A stretch of 64,000 nucleotides of DNA, from NCBI RefSeq assembly GCF_037078405.1, contig NZ_JAYMGZ010000004.1:186001-250000 (forward strand), written 5' to 3'. The stretch is from Haloarcula sp. DT43. GTDB lineage: Archaea > Halobacteriota > Halobacteria > Halobacteriales > Haloarculaceae. Positions 1-7,524 of this stretch are shown one piece after another. Numbering within the stretch: the stretch's first letter is position 1; each line of letters opens with the position of its first letter. Made by a program: the position numbers and the translations under genes. The notes beneath the pieces are model-generated. The model had not been told where the DNA came from. It saw nothing but the letters and a program-made list of their open reading frames with translations, and did no database searches.

Positions 1-951
1 GAGGACGATTGCCTTCGCGAACTCGCGGTCGATGTCCAGGCCGGCGAGTCGGTAGAGGTCCAACATTCCGTCGTAGAGGACGCCGACGCGGGCGTACTGG
101 GTCTTGCTGTAGGGCAGGTCCTTCTCCGTCTCGGTGAACGTCGCCGGCTCCTCGTCGTAGGCGGCGAACTTGTACTCCTCGCGGATGTCGTCCAGGGCGT
201 CGGCGTCGCCGTCCTCGGCCGCGGTCATCAGCCCCCGGAAGTGCTCGTCGCGGTCCTGGTGGGCCTCGCTGTAGTCGACGGCCCACTGGTAAGCGTCCTC
301 GACGACGGGCGGCATGTCCGCCAACAGGCCATCGAGGTGGGACTGCAGGGCGGACTGGGTGACCTCGGCGACGCGCCGTCGGTCGGCCTCGCTGCCGCTC
401 CACGGCTCGCTTCGCTCACCGTGTCGTTTCGAGGCGTCGGCCTCGCCGAACTCGACCTCGAAGTCCTCGAACTCCTCGTCGTTGATGGCGTCGCGCATGT
501 CGCCGTCGATGAGCGCCTCGATTGAGAGGCGGGTCATCTGCTCGGCACGGACGACCATCTCGCGGGGCGCGAGGTCCTGGGCCGGGCCCTGCTCCAGCGC
601 CGTCTCGTCGACGGTCGGAACGCCGTCGGCGATGGCGTCGATGACGGGGTCGCCGGGAGCCTGCCGGCGGGCGTTCCGGTAGACGTAGCCGAGCGTGAGC
701 TGGGCGGGCAGGATGAGCTTCGTGTCGTAGGAGAAGTCGACCGGCCGTCCGAACTCGTCTTCGAGGGCGTCCTCGATGCGGGCGGTCACGTCGTCGACCA
801 TCGCCTCGGTGCGGTCGTCGATTTCGGACTTCAGCGAGAGGCTGGCGGCGTCGAAGACGCCGGTGTCCGCGTAGTAGCCCAGCACCGCTCGCAGTGCTGT
901 GGGAAGCCGCCGCCTGTCCGCGAGCACGCCCGCGCCTGTCTTGAGAACCAT
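1..951 (-). CDS. Uncharacterized haloarchaeal protein, C-terminus cut by window edge
   Basis: An open frame of 317 codons starts with ATG (MVLKTGAGVLADRRR) and runs off the left edge with no stop, so the C-terminus is missing. I do not recognise the family. The visible part is soluble, strongly acidic and mostly helical in appearance, with no signal peptide, membrane segment or obvious catalytic motif. A Gly/Ser/Arg/Glu-rich patch near residues 175-190 (RHGERSEPWSGSEAD) reads like an in-frame insertion of the short gcgaagcgagc-type repeats common in haloarchaeal DNA. The gene is divergent from the reductase gene to its right, and the roughly 110-base gap must hold both promoters. Confidence 0.8.
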   Translation of the reverse strand, partial: MVLKTGAGVLADRRRLPTALRAVLGYYADTGVFDAASLSLKSEIDDRTEAMVDDVTARIEDALEDEFGRPVDFSYDTKLILPAQLTLGYVYRNARRQAPGDPVIDAIADGVPTVDETALEQGPAQDLAPREMVVRAEQMTRLSIEALIDGDMRDAINDEEFEDFEVEFGEADASKRHGERSEPWSGSEADRRRVAEVTQSALQSHLDGLLADMPPVVEDAYQWAVDYSEAHQDRDEHFRGLMTAAEDGDADALDDIREEYKFAAYDEEPATFTETEKDLPYSKTQYARVGVLYDGMLDLYRLAGLDIDREFAKAIVL

Positions 952-1062
952 TGTATGTCGCCCCGGGTGTTCCCGTGATGGTAGTGGGGTCGTCTTTACC
1001 CTTTCGAGACCGCCGTCGGTGTATTCGGAAAGACTGATTAGCGACAGGGAACACCCACAACC

Positions 1063-2295
1063 ATGCGCGAGCGCTTTGACGTGGTGATTGCCGGAGCCGG
1101 GCCTGCGGGGGCGCAGTGTGCCCGTGATCTAGCGGAGCGAAACTACGAGGTGCTCGTTCTCGAAACCGAGTCCGAAGACGAGTTCCCGCGTCAGAGCAAC
1201 AAGTCCACTGCCGGGACGTTCATGTCGGCGATGACCGGCTTCGCCATCCCCGACGACGTGGTGATGAACTACACCGACAACGTCGTCCTGGAGTCGCCAA
1301 ACGACCACTACGTCCGCAGCCAGACCGGCGCAGTGCTGGAGTTCGCGGAGTTCAAACGCTGGCTGGTCGCCGAGGGTCGGACCAACGGCGCGACCTATCG
1401 GTTCGACTCCCGCGTCTCCGCCCCCATCATGGAGGACGGCGAAATCGTCGGCGTCCGCTACGACGGCGACGAGGAGGTGTACGCCGACATCGTCATCGAC
1501 GCCACCGGCCCCGCCGCGCCGCTCGCCAAGAAACTCGACGTGTGTGACCTCCAGCGCGACCACCAGGCCATCGGCGTCGAGTACGAGTTCGAGGGCGTCG
1601 AGGTCGACCACGACGACTACGCCGACCTCCGGGACGCGATGATGCTGCGCCTGGACCACGACCTCGCCCCCGGCGGCTACTCCTGGATTTTCCACACCGG
1701 CGAAGACACGGCGAAGGTCGGCCTCTGTTACATCCAGAACGGCTCCCACCAGAAGTACGCGAAAGACGGGATGGGCATCGACGACTACCTGGAGTACTGG
1801 CTGGACTCGGACTCCCGGTTCGACGACGCCGAGCGCATCGAGGGCCAGCAACACCGCGGGTCGGCCCACATCCAGCCGCCGAAGTCGATGAGCACGGACA
1901 ACTTCATGGCCATCGGCGACACCGTCCCGACCATCGACCCGCTGTGGGGCGAGGGCATCCACAAGGGAATGAAGTCGGCCCGCGCCGCCGCCGCGACCGC
2001 CGATGCCGCACTCACGCCGGAAGAGCCGGACACGTCCGCCGAGAGCCTGTCCGTCTACGACCAGCTCTGGCACAGCGACGTGGCCCCGAAGCACAGCGCC
2101 CGCCTGATGATGACGGAACTGCTGTATCTGGCCCCGAACGAGCGGTACGACCAGCTCATGGCCGACCTCCGGAGCACCGGCCAGGACACGCTCAGACAGA
2201 TAAACAGCGGCGACCGCCGGGCGATTGCGAAGCTCGCCCACCTCTCGGACGTGCCGCTGCTCGTCGACTACGCGCGCCGTCGCTTCGGCATCTGA
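1063..2295 (+). CDS. Geranylgeranyl reductase-family FAD-dependent oxidoreductase
   Basis: A 410-residue flavoprotein. The N-terminus carries the dinucleotide-binding GxGxxG motif (IAGAGPAGA, about residues 10-18) followed by an acidic strand end (VLVLE). A second FAD motif is GDTVPTIDPLWGEGIHKG near residue 285, and GYSWIF near 205 resembles the substrate-site YxWxFP motif of archaeal geranylgeranyl reductases. Known members saturate the isoprenoid chains of archaeal lipids or of menaquinone and other prenyl compounds at the membrane face. Length fits the family. Haloarchaea encode several paralogs, so the exact substrate cannot be read from this sequence; another prenyl reductase or halogenase-like oxidoreductase is possible. 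It is followed by a T-tract and an NAD kinase-like gene. Confidence 0.85.
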   Translation: MRERFDVVIAGAGPAGAQCARDLAERNYEVLVLETESEDEFPRQSNKSTAGTFMSAMTGFAIPDDVVMNYTDNVVLESPNDHYVRSQTGAVLEFAEFKRWLVAEGRTNGATYRFDSRVSAPIMEDGEIVGVRYDGDEEVYADIVIDATGPAAPLAKKLDVCDLQRDHQAIGVEYEFEGVEVDHDDYADLRDAMMLRLDHDLAPGGYSWIFHTGEDTAKVGLCYIQNGSHQKYAKDGMGIDDYLEYWLDSDSRFDDAERIEGQQHRGSAHIQPPKSMSTDNFMAIGDTVPTIDPLWGEGIHKGMKSARAAAATADAALTPEEPDTSAESLSVYDQLWHSDVAPKHSARLMMTELLYLAPNERYDQLMADLRSTGQDTLRQINSGDRRAIAKLAHLSDVPLLVDYARRRFGI

Positions 2296-2314
2296 GAGCG
2301 AAGTGCGGCAGGTT

Positions 2315-2333
2315 TTTTTCCGCCGGCCCGGAG
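2315..2333 (+). terminator. Possible T-tract terminator
   Basis: Just after the reductase stop there is a run of seven T flanked by GCGG and CCGC. Archaeal transcription commonly ends at such T runs. The site is only about 20 bases before the next start codon, so read-through is equally possible. Confidence 0.35.
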
Positions 2334-2342
2334 TGTCTGGTG

Positions 2343-3056
2343 ATGGGAACCACCGTTGGTGTGGTCGGTGACGAGGCCCTGGCAGACGCGCTCCGGAACG
2401 CCGGTGTGGCCGTCGAACGAGACAGCGGCGGCACGGTCCCGGGAACCGACCGGATTGTCGCCGTCGGCCAAGCGGCCGTCGCCGCGGTGGCACGCGCGGA
2501 CGGCGACCCGCTCGTGTTGCCGGTCGCGGCCGGTCGCGGCGTCCGGTCAGTATCGAGGGACGACGCCGTGGCCGCCGTCTCAGCGCTCTCGGACGCCCGC
2601 GTCGAGACACATCCGGTGCTTCGTGTCACGATGCCCGACGGCACGGTCGAGCAGGCCTTCTGGGACGTGACCCTCGTCACCGCCGACGCGGCCCGTATCT
2701 CCGAGTTCACCGTCGCGTCGACGGCCGACCGAATCGGCCGGTTCCGGGCCGACGGCGTCGTCATCGCGACGGCCGCCGGCTCGTCGGGCTACGCCCACCA
2801 CGTCGGCGGCCCGACTCTGGCACCGTCCAAGCAGGCGGTGGTCGCGCCGATTGCGCCGTTCGCGACCGACCCGGACCACTGGGTGTTGCCGGTCGTCGGG
2901 CTCAGCGCCTCGGTCGAGCGCGACGAGGCGACCGTCGAACTGCTTGTCGACGACCGGGTGTCACGGACAATCGGCTATCAGGAGACCGTCACGATATCCC
3001 TCGGCTCCCCGGTTCGGACCGCCGTCGTCGCCCAGAGCCAGTCCAGATTCGAGTGA
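2343..3056 (+). CDS. NAD kinase-like protein with degenerate active site
   Basis: A 237-residue protein. The C-terminal half matches the NAD(+) kinase fold: IATAAGSSGYAHHVGGPTL (about 142-160) aligns with the family's ATPTGSTAYS...GGP block and is followed by the VVAPIAPF strand. The N-terminal half keeps a Rossmann-like start (GVVGDEALADALRNAG). The hallmark GGDGT motif, which holds the catalytic Asp, is replaced by IVAVGQAAV near residue 40, and the usual NE motif is not recognisable. Family members phosphorylate NAD(H) to NADP(H); this one may bind nucleotide without kinase activity. The ATG is preceded by an overlapping GTG. It probably shares a transcript or promoter region with the upstream reductase gene, about 47 bases away. 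Confidence 0.75.
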   Translation: MGTTVGVVGDEALADALRNAGVAVERDSGGTVPGTDRIVAVGQAAVAAVARADGDPLVLPVAAGRGVRSVSRDDAVAAVSALSDARVETHPVLRVTMPDGTVEQAFWDVTLVTADAARISEFTVASTADRIGRFRADGVVIATAAGSSGYAHHVGGPTLAPSKQAVVAPIAPFATDPDHWVLPVVGLSASVERDEATVELLVDDRVSRTIGYQETVTISLGSPVRTAVVAQSQSRFE

Positions 3057-3097
3057 GATTGGAAAGACACTAATGGACGGTGGACAGAGTTTTGGGT

Positions 3098-3559
3098 ATG
3101 CAGCCATCCGTAACGCTCTTTGGGCCACTGGATACCATTCTGGGGAGTCCGACAGTCGGCGGTGCGTTCCTCATCGAATACATCATCTTCGGTGTGGTGG
3201 TTGCCAACTTCCTGACCCGGCAGCTCGCCCACAGAAGCCACGTCAAACAGTACGAAGACGGCGGCGCGGACGCGATTAGCCGCCACCCGGCACACACGTT
3301 CACCAACGTCGCACTGGTCGTGCTGTCGTTTTTCTACATGACGCTGCACCACCACGGCGGGATGGTCCTGTCCGTGCTCGTGCTGGGCGCAGTCATCACC
3401 GACTTCTTCGAGTTCGAGTCCCGAAAGGTCGAGGCGCGCCGTGACATCCCGCTGGAACGACCGAAAGGTGCCATCGTCGCCGCCCTCGTGGTGTTCATGT
3501 ACGCGGGCTACCAGAGCCTGTTCTGGGTCATCAAGGGCCCCTGGAGCGCCATCGTCTGA
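3098..3559 (+). CDS. Haloarchaeal multi-pass membrane protein (DUF7313-like)
   Basis: A 153-residue protein, a conserved haloarchaeal membrane family I know as DUF7313; no function is established to my knowledge. Hydrophobic segments lie at about 23-45 (FLIEYIIFGVVVANFL), 68-95 (TNVALVVLSFFYM) and 118-145, with charged loops between. The second segment is followed by a His cluster, MTLHHHGGM, that could bind a metal or heme. The start was set at MQPSVT; an upstream in-frame ATG would add only six residues. The downstream cytochrome bc cluster on the other strand contains further small membrane proteins, so a respiratory role is a reasonable guess, but it is only neighbourhood evidence. Confidence 0.75.
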   Translation: MQPSVTLFGPLDTILGSPTVGGAFLIEYIIFGVVVANFLTRQLAHRSHVKQYEDGGADAISRHPAHTFTNVALVVLSFFYMTLHHHGGMVLSVLVLGAVITDFFEFESRKVEARRDIPLERPKGAIVAALVVFMYAGYQSLFWVIKGPWSAIV

Positions 3560-3740
3560 ACACGTCCCGGTCTGTTCCGGCTCACTTCTCCGCTGACGGC
3601 GTGCGCGGATAGCATCGCGTGTATGGTCGACACGCCACACGTCAGATTACGCCTAATGTCTAATTCCATCCGAAAAAAGAGTTTGATTGAACAATATTAT
3701 TCTAAAACCCCGCCCGATTGGTCTAGAACTAGCCGCAATA

Positions 3741-3750
3741 GTTTAATACC
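3741..3750 (+). promoter_or_regulatory. TATA-like box for the small HTH gene
   Basis: GTTTAATACC lies in an AT-rich stretch centred about 35 bases before the ATG of the 59-residue gene, predicting a start of transcription some 10 bases upstream of the start codon. The whole interval of about 220 bases before that gene is much more AT-rich than its surroundings and has no other feature I can support. Confidence 0.5.
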
Positions 3751-3780
3751 TCTAAGACGTTCGTGTCGTTGTAGACGAAG

Positions 3781-3960
3781 ATGTCACACAGGTCCCTCAC
3801 AACGGCACTGACGCTGTATCGCGGGGAAACGCTCACGCTTGAAGAGGCGGCGACGTACGGCGGCGTGTCGCCTTCGAAGTTCGCGGCGGCGCTCCGGTCA
3901 CGCGGGATTCAGGTGCGCGAGGAGGACGGCAACACGCTCGTCAAGCATACCGCGAACTGA
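3781..3960 (+). CDS. Small helix-turn-helix-like protein (DUF7317-like)
   Basis: A 59-residue protein, too short for many gene finders. It has TLEEAATYGGVSPSKFAAAL (about residues 18-37), which reads as a helix-turn-helix of the excisionase/MerR-like kind, followed by a short strand pair (QVREEDG). I recognise it as the haloarchaeal family DUF7317. It probably binds DNA, but no target is known. It has its own promoter and is convergent with the small membrane gene at the end of the cytochrome bc cluster, 23 bases away. Codon use matches its neighbours. Confidence 0.75.
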   Translation: MSHRSLTTALTLYRGETLTLEEAATYGGVSPSKFAAALRSRGIQVREEDGNTLVKHTAN

Positions 3961-3983
3961 GAGCGCTCGAAAAAACAGCTCTG

Positions 3984-4253
3984 TTACGCCGACCGCTCGT
4001 CGAGATACGCCTGGAACTCGCTGACCAGCGGGAGCAGGACCCAGAAGGTCAGCGCGCCCAGTACCGCGAACCAGAAGAACGCGTCGCCCATGAACAGGGC
4101 TATCTGGTCGAACACGGTCGGTTCCTCGATGGTAAGTTCGCCGGTGAGCTGTGCCCCCTCGAAGCTCGGCGTGTTGTACCAGCCCTTGATCGTCATCCAA
4201 CCCAGTCCGCCGACCATGAGGCACGCGAACCCCTTCATGAACTCGTCAGCCAT
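3984..4253 (-). CDS. Small membrane protein of the bc-complex cluster (DUF7314-like)
   Basis: An 89-residue protein with two predicted membrane helices, at about 7-25 (GFACLMVGGLGWMTI) and 55-78 (FFWFAVLGALTFWVLLPLV), joined by an outward-looking polar loop. It is the last gene of the minus-strand respiratory cluster, ten bases after the preceding small membrane gene. I know it as haloarchaeal DUF7314. Its place suggests an accessory or supernumerary subunit of the cytochrome bc complex or an assembly factor. No redox ligands are visible. Confidence 0.75.
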   Translation of the reverse strand: MADEFMKGFACLMVGGLGWMTIKGWYNTPSFEGAQLTGELTIEEPTVFDQIALFMGDAFFWFAVLGALTFWVLLPLVSEFQAYLDERSA

Positions 4254-4263
4254 TATCCGAACG

Positions 4264-4563
4264 TTAGGTAGCGTCGTCTTTAGACTTTCCCATTTCCTCG
4301 GTCCGGAACCGCGTCGAGAACGCGTAGACGACTGTGCCGGCGAGGATGCAGGCGATGCCGGCGATGGCGACCGGGACGTCTATCTCGGAGGCGGGCGCCG
4401 ACGCCCGCTGTGTCGCCACGTCGACGAGGATGAAGCCGGCGACGACGCTTATCACCGCAAACAGCGTCGAGAACACCGTCACGGCCTTGTACACGCGCAG
4501 CGGGACCACGACGTCCCGCCGCTCCGAACCGCTCTCAGTCCCCGCTGGCTGGTCCTCTGTCAT
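4264..4563 (-). CDS. Small membrane protein of the bc-complex cluster (DUF7315-like)
   Basis: A 99-residue protein. A polar Asp/Glu-rich N-terminus of about 25 residues is followed by two membrane helices, roughly 28-48 (AVTVFSTLFAVISVVAGFIL) and 65-85 (VPVAIAGIACILAGTVVYAF), and a charged C-terminal tail. It sits between the subunit IV-like cytochrome gene, 97 bases upstream, and the DUF7314-like gene, 10 bases downstream. Function is unknown; context suggests association with the bc complex. The longer gap before it could hold an internal promoter, although I see no clear TATA box. Confidence 0.75.
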   Translation of the reverse strand: MTEDQPAGTESGSERRDVVVPLRVYKAVTVFSTLFAVISVVAGFILVDVATQRASAPASEIDVPVAIAGIACILAGTVVYAFSTRFRTEEMGKSKDDAT

Positions 4564-4660
4564 CGTCAGCCCTAGGGACGGAAGCTACTTTACTGCGGCG
4601 AGACGCGGGCGAGCCGCTCAGTAGGCGACAGCGACGGTGAAAAGAAACACTGCGAACGGA

Positions 4661-5425
4661 CTACTTCGGCGGCCGCAGCCGGTAGTACCGGCGGTTGAGG
4701 TCGAACATGTAGCCCTCGCGCATCGTCTTGAGCACCGCGTAGGTGATAGTCGCGCTGACGATGGGGACGAGGAACGTCAGGTCGAACAGCAGGTGCGAGT
4801 CCATCGGGACGAGGTTCTTGATGGACAGCGCAGCGATGGTCAGGCTGAAGATGACGCCGGACATCCCGACCGCAGCCCAGAACGGCTGCTCGACGGGACG
4901 GCGCGCAGACCCCTTGTTCAGGAAGGGGACGATGGCGACGAACCCGACGACGACGACGTTTGCCAGCACACCGTAGGTCCGGTCGGCCATGAGCTTCGAC
5001 CCGCCGAGGATGCTCAGGTCCGGGTTCAGCGGGCCGAGCTTGAGCAGGCCGAAGGACCAGTAGAGGTACCAGTCCGGCAGGATGATAGCCGGCGTCACGC
5101 TGGAGTTGGCCGGGTTCGGCATCTCCGGGGGCAGCGTCGCCGAGACGAACAGAATCATGCCCACGAAGAAGGAGGTCAGCGCGATGTTGCGCATCATCTC
5201 GTGGGGCCAGGCCGGGAACGCGAGCACGTCGCGCTCGACGTAGTCGGACTGCTGGCGCAGGTCCTGGTCCTCGCGGCGCGCCCGCTCGAAGTACTCGTAG
5301 GTCAGCCGGGAGAGCCCCTGGGTCCGCTCCTTGCGTTCGGACCACGCGGGGGTCTCGTCGTCCGGCGAGACGATACCGGTGCCGGAACCGTCCGTGCGAA
5401 CGTCGTCGTTGTCGTTGTCGCTCAT
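4661..5425 (-). CDS. Cytochrome b C-terminal domain subunit (subunit IV-like) of bc complex
   Basis: A 254-residue protein corresponding to the C-terminal half of cytochrome b, or subunit IV of b6f complexes. After a soluble acidic N-terminal region of about 75 residues come about four membrane helices. The quinol-oxidation-site PEWY motif is present as PDWY in AIILPDWYLYWSFGLLK (about 117-133). Together with the upstream N-terminal cytochrome b gene, four bases away, it would form the Qo and Qi sites that oxidise menaquinol and pass electrons to the Rieske protein. The family's subunit IV is about 160 residues; the N-terminal extension here is longer and hydrophilic. Confidence 0.88.
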   Translation of the reverse strand: MSDNDNDDVRTDGSGTGIVSPDDETPAWSERKERTQGLSRLTYEYFERARREDQDLRQQSDYVERDVLAFPAWPHEMMRNIALTSFFVGMILFVSATLPPEMPNPANSSVTPAIILPDWYLYWSFGLLKLGPLNPDLSILGGSKLMADRTYGVLANVVVVGFVAIVPFLNKGSARRPVEQPFWAAVGMSGVIFSLTIAALSIKNLVPMDSHLLFDLTFLVPIVSATITYAVLKTMREGYMFDLNRRYYRLRPPK

Positions 5426-5429
5426 TGTA

Positions 5430-6233
5430 TCAGTGTGGTTCAGCGATCCCCTGCATCCAGACGATGCCGATGTGGACCGCGATGATGGCAGTCGTGATGA
5501 ACGGCAGGAAGAACACGTGCAGGATGTACATCCGCTGTAGCGTGGCCTGCGAGAGCGTGAACCCGCCGAACATCAGCTGTGCGACCCACTCACCGATGAG
5601 CGGGATAGAGAGGGACATCTCGACGCCGATCTGGCCGGCCCAGAACGACAGCTGGCTCCACGGCAGCAGGTAGCCGGTGTACCCGAACACCAGCGTCAGC
5701 GAGATGAGGACGATGCCGATGAGCCAGTTCAGCTCGCGCGGTTCCTTGTACGCCCCGGTGAAGTACACGCGGAGCATGTGGAGGAACACGGCAGCGACCA
5801 TTATCTGGGCGGCCCAGCGGTGGACCGACCGCAGGAAGTAGCCGAGGTTGAGCTGGCCCATGATGAGCAGCACCGAGTCGTACGCGATTGTCGGCGACCC
5901 GTCGGCGGCTGCCGCGGCCGGTGCGTAGTAGAAGCCAAGCAGCGCGCCGGATATCGCGGCGACGACGTACGCCACCGTCGAGAACGACCCCAGCGCGTAC
6001 AGCGGGTACCAGTACCAGAACTTGTTGTCGAGGTTGTACTGCTCCGTGTGGCTCTTGGGCATCTGCATGTTGACCTTGTAGTAGAGGTCCTCGAGTATCT
6101 CCAGGTAGTCAACGATACGCAGCCGCCTGTCGAGCCAGACGAGCACAGTCAGGTACACCGATTCGACCGGCGTCAGCTCGCGCGATTCCATCCAGCCTTT
6201 GTGGTCGTGTTCGTCTTTGCGTTCGAGACTCAT
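5430..6233 (-). CDS. Cytochrome b N-terminal subunit (b6-type), diheme
   Basis: A 267-residue cytochrome b with four helices and two bis-His heme sites. Helix B shows His-x13-His (within SVHRWAAQ...FLHM) and helix D shows His-x14-His (LHVFFLPF...AVHIG). Fourteen residues in helix D is the cytochrome b6 spacing, whereas mitochondrial-type cytochrome b has thirteen. The protein contains no cysteine, so the covalent extra heme of chloroplast b6 is not possible. A soluble N-terminal extension of about 75 residues precedes helix A. It is the quinone-binding, transmembrane electron-transfer core of the complex. It is packed between the Rieske gene, three bases upstream, and the subunit IV-like gene. 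Confidence 0.92.
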   Translation of the reverse strand: MSLERKDEHDHKGWMESRELTPVESVYLTVLVWLDRRLRIVDYLEILEDLYYKVNMQMPKSHTEQYNLDNKFWYWYPLYALGSFSTVAYVVAAISGALLGFYYAPAAAAADGSPTIAYDSVLLIMGQLNLGYFLRSVHRWAAQIMVAAVFLHMLRVYFTGAYKEPRELNWLIGIVLISLTLVFGYTGYLLPWSQLSFWAGQIGVEMSLSIPLIGEWVAQLMFGGFTLSQATLQRMYILHVFFLPFITTAIIAVHIGIVWMQGIAEPH

Positions 6234-6236
6234 TGA

Positions 6237-7103
6237 TTACTCCGTCTGTGGTGGGCGTGGTAGCGCCACGAACGTCGCTTGCACGGGACTGAACGGGTCG
6301 TACACCGATTGGTGGCACTGACAGTAAATAGCGTTTGCGCCGCCGAAGTTCGCACTCCCTTCCTGAGTCTTGAACCCAGGCACACAGCAGAAGTGCGTAC
6401 ACTTGTTCAGCCAGGCGATGAAGCCCTGGTCGGTCGCCTCCGAGACGAACGACTGGACGCTTCCGGGGAGGTCGGCGTACTCGCCTTCGCCGTTAGCCAT
6501 CTTCTCGACTTCGACCGACCGGATTACCTGCACCGGAGCGCCGTTACTCCCTTCGCTGTTGGTCCGCCAGACGACGCTCGCAGGCTTTCCGATTCCGGGG
6601 GTACCGATACCGTTGCCCCACTCCTGGTAGTCGTCGAACATGTCGACGGTAAGTGGTTTGCCGGATTCGTACTCGCCCTGCCAGGAGAAGGTCCCCGTGT
6701 CGTTGAGGAACGTGTTGTTCCGCTCCGATTGCGGGTAGATGGCTGCAGTACTCTGAATACCACAGTACTGGAACCACTGCGAGGAGTAGTCGATGCCGCT
6801 GCCGCCGAAGTCCGGTGCGACGGCCGCACCGGCGTTCTCGTCGTATTCCGGCCAGAAGCCGCTGATTTCGCCGCCGTTGATTTCGATGGGGATTATCGGC
6901 ATCCCCCGCGGGGCCGGTCCGTCGGTGTTCTCGACGGCGACGAACGGGGTCGTCCCGCCACCTTCGCCGGCGGCGTCTGTCGTCACGTCGACGGCTGCAG
7001 CGCCACCGACGCCGACGCTGGAGAGCGCTGCGCTCCCGACGACGCCCTTTACGAAGCGACGGCGGCCTGTCTCGGCCGGATATTTGTCTTCATCAAGTGG
7101 CAT
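6237..7103 (-). CDS. Rieske iron-sulfur protein, Tat-exported
   Basis: A 288-residue Rieske [2Fe-2S] protein. The cluster ligands are visible as CTHFCC (box I, about residue 238) and CQCHQS (box II, about 265), giving the needed two Cys and two His plus the disulfide cysteines. The N-terminus has a twin-arginine motif (GRRRFVKGVVG) before a hydrophobic stretch, so the folded cluster protein is expected to be exported and stay anchored. It carries electrons from the cytochrome b subunit to halocyanin. A long insert of about 150 residues between anchor and cluster domain contains PQSERNN and similar polar loops. Only one base separates it from the upstream small membrane gene. Confidence 0.93.
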   Translation of the reverse strand: MPLDEDKYPAETGRRRFVKGVVGSAALSSVGVGGAAAVDVTTDAAGEGGGTTPFVAVENTDGPAPRGMPIIPIEINGGEISGFWPEYDENAGAAVAPDFGGSGIDYSSQWFQYCGIQSTAAIYPQSERNNTFLNDTGTFSWQGEYESGKPLTVDMFDDYQEWGNGIGTPGIGKPASVVWRTNSEGSNGAPVQVIRSVEVEKMANGEGEYADLPGSVQSFVSEATDQGFIAWLNKCTHFCCVPGFKTQEGSANFGGANAIYCQCHQSVYDPFSPVQATFVALPRPPQTE

Positions 7104-7104
7104 G

Positions 7105-7524
7105 TTATTTCTTGTAGTATGGATACACTGCGCGTTTGAAGGTCTCTGCGAACTTGTCGCCGTCCGCCATCGTCGTACCGTCGACGTCTTCCTGACGGAT
7201 GTAGAGGTCCTCCCACTTCCGGCGGCGTTTCTTGACTATCATCACGTCGGGGAGGAACTCCTTGCGGTACAGCAGCATGATGAACGACAGGTCGATGAAA
7301 ATCGCCGTCAGCACGCCACCGAGGAACATGTTGGCCTCGATGAGCCGAACCGTCAGCGTCGTCCCGATACCTGACGCCCAGCCGGCAATCATGCCGTAGG
7401 TGAACAGGCCGACAAGGCCGACCTGGATAATCGTCAGGAGCACGATACCGACGGCCGCCGCCGTGCTCTCGCGCGGCGGTTCGTACCGGTGGATATCGCC
7501 GTAGGTGGAGCCTTCGGATGCCAT
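7105..7524 (-). CDS. Membrane protein between halocyanin and Rieske genes (DUF7318-like)
   Basis: A 139-residue protein with two strong membrane helices, about 22-46 (AVGIVLLTIIQVGLVGLFTYGMI) and 68-88 (LGGVLTAIFIDLSFIMLLY), and a basic cytosolic C-terminal half (VKKRRRKWEDLY). Its start shares one base with the halocyanin stop and its stop is one base from the Rieske start, so it must be co-translated with them. I know it as haloarchaeal DUF7318. It carries no heme or copper ligands. The tight packing makes it a strong candidate for a structural subunit of the haloarchaeal bc complex. Confidence 0.82.
   Translation of the reverse strand: MASEGSTYGDIHRYEPPRESTAAAVGIVLLTIIQVGLVGLFTYGMIAGWASGIGTTLTVRLIEANMFLGGVLTAIFIDLSFIMLLYRKEFLPDVMIVKKRRRKWEDLYIRQEDVDGTTMADGDKFAETFKRAVYPYYKK

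Noticed and set aside
1129-2610. Very long frame on the strand opposite the reductase and NAD kinase-like genes
   Set aside because: High GC removes stop codons in antisense frames. The product is Arg/Val/Gly-rich without motifs, while the plus-strand genes have clear families.
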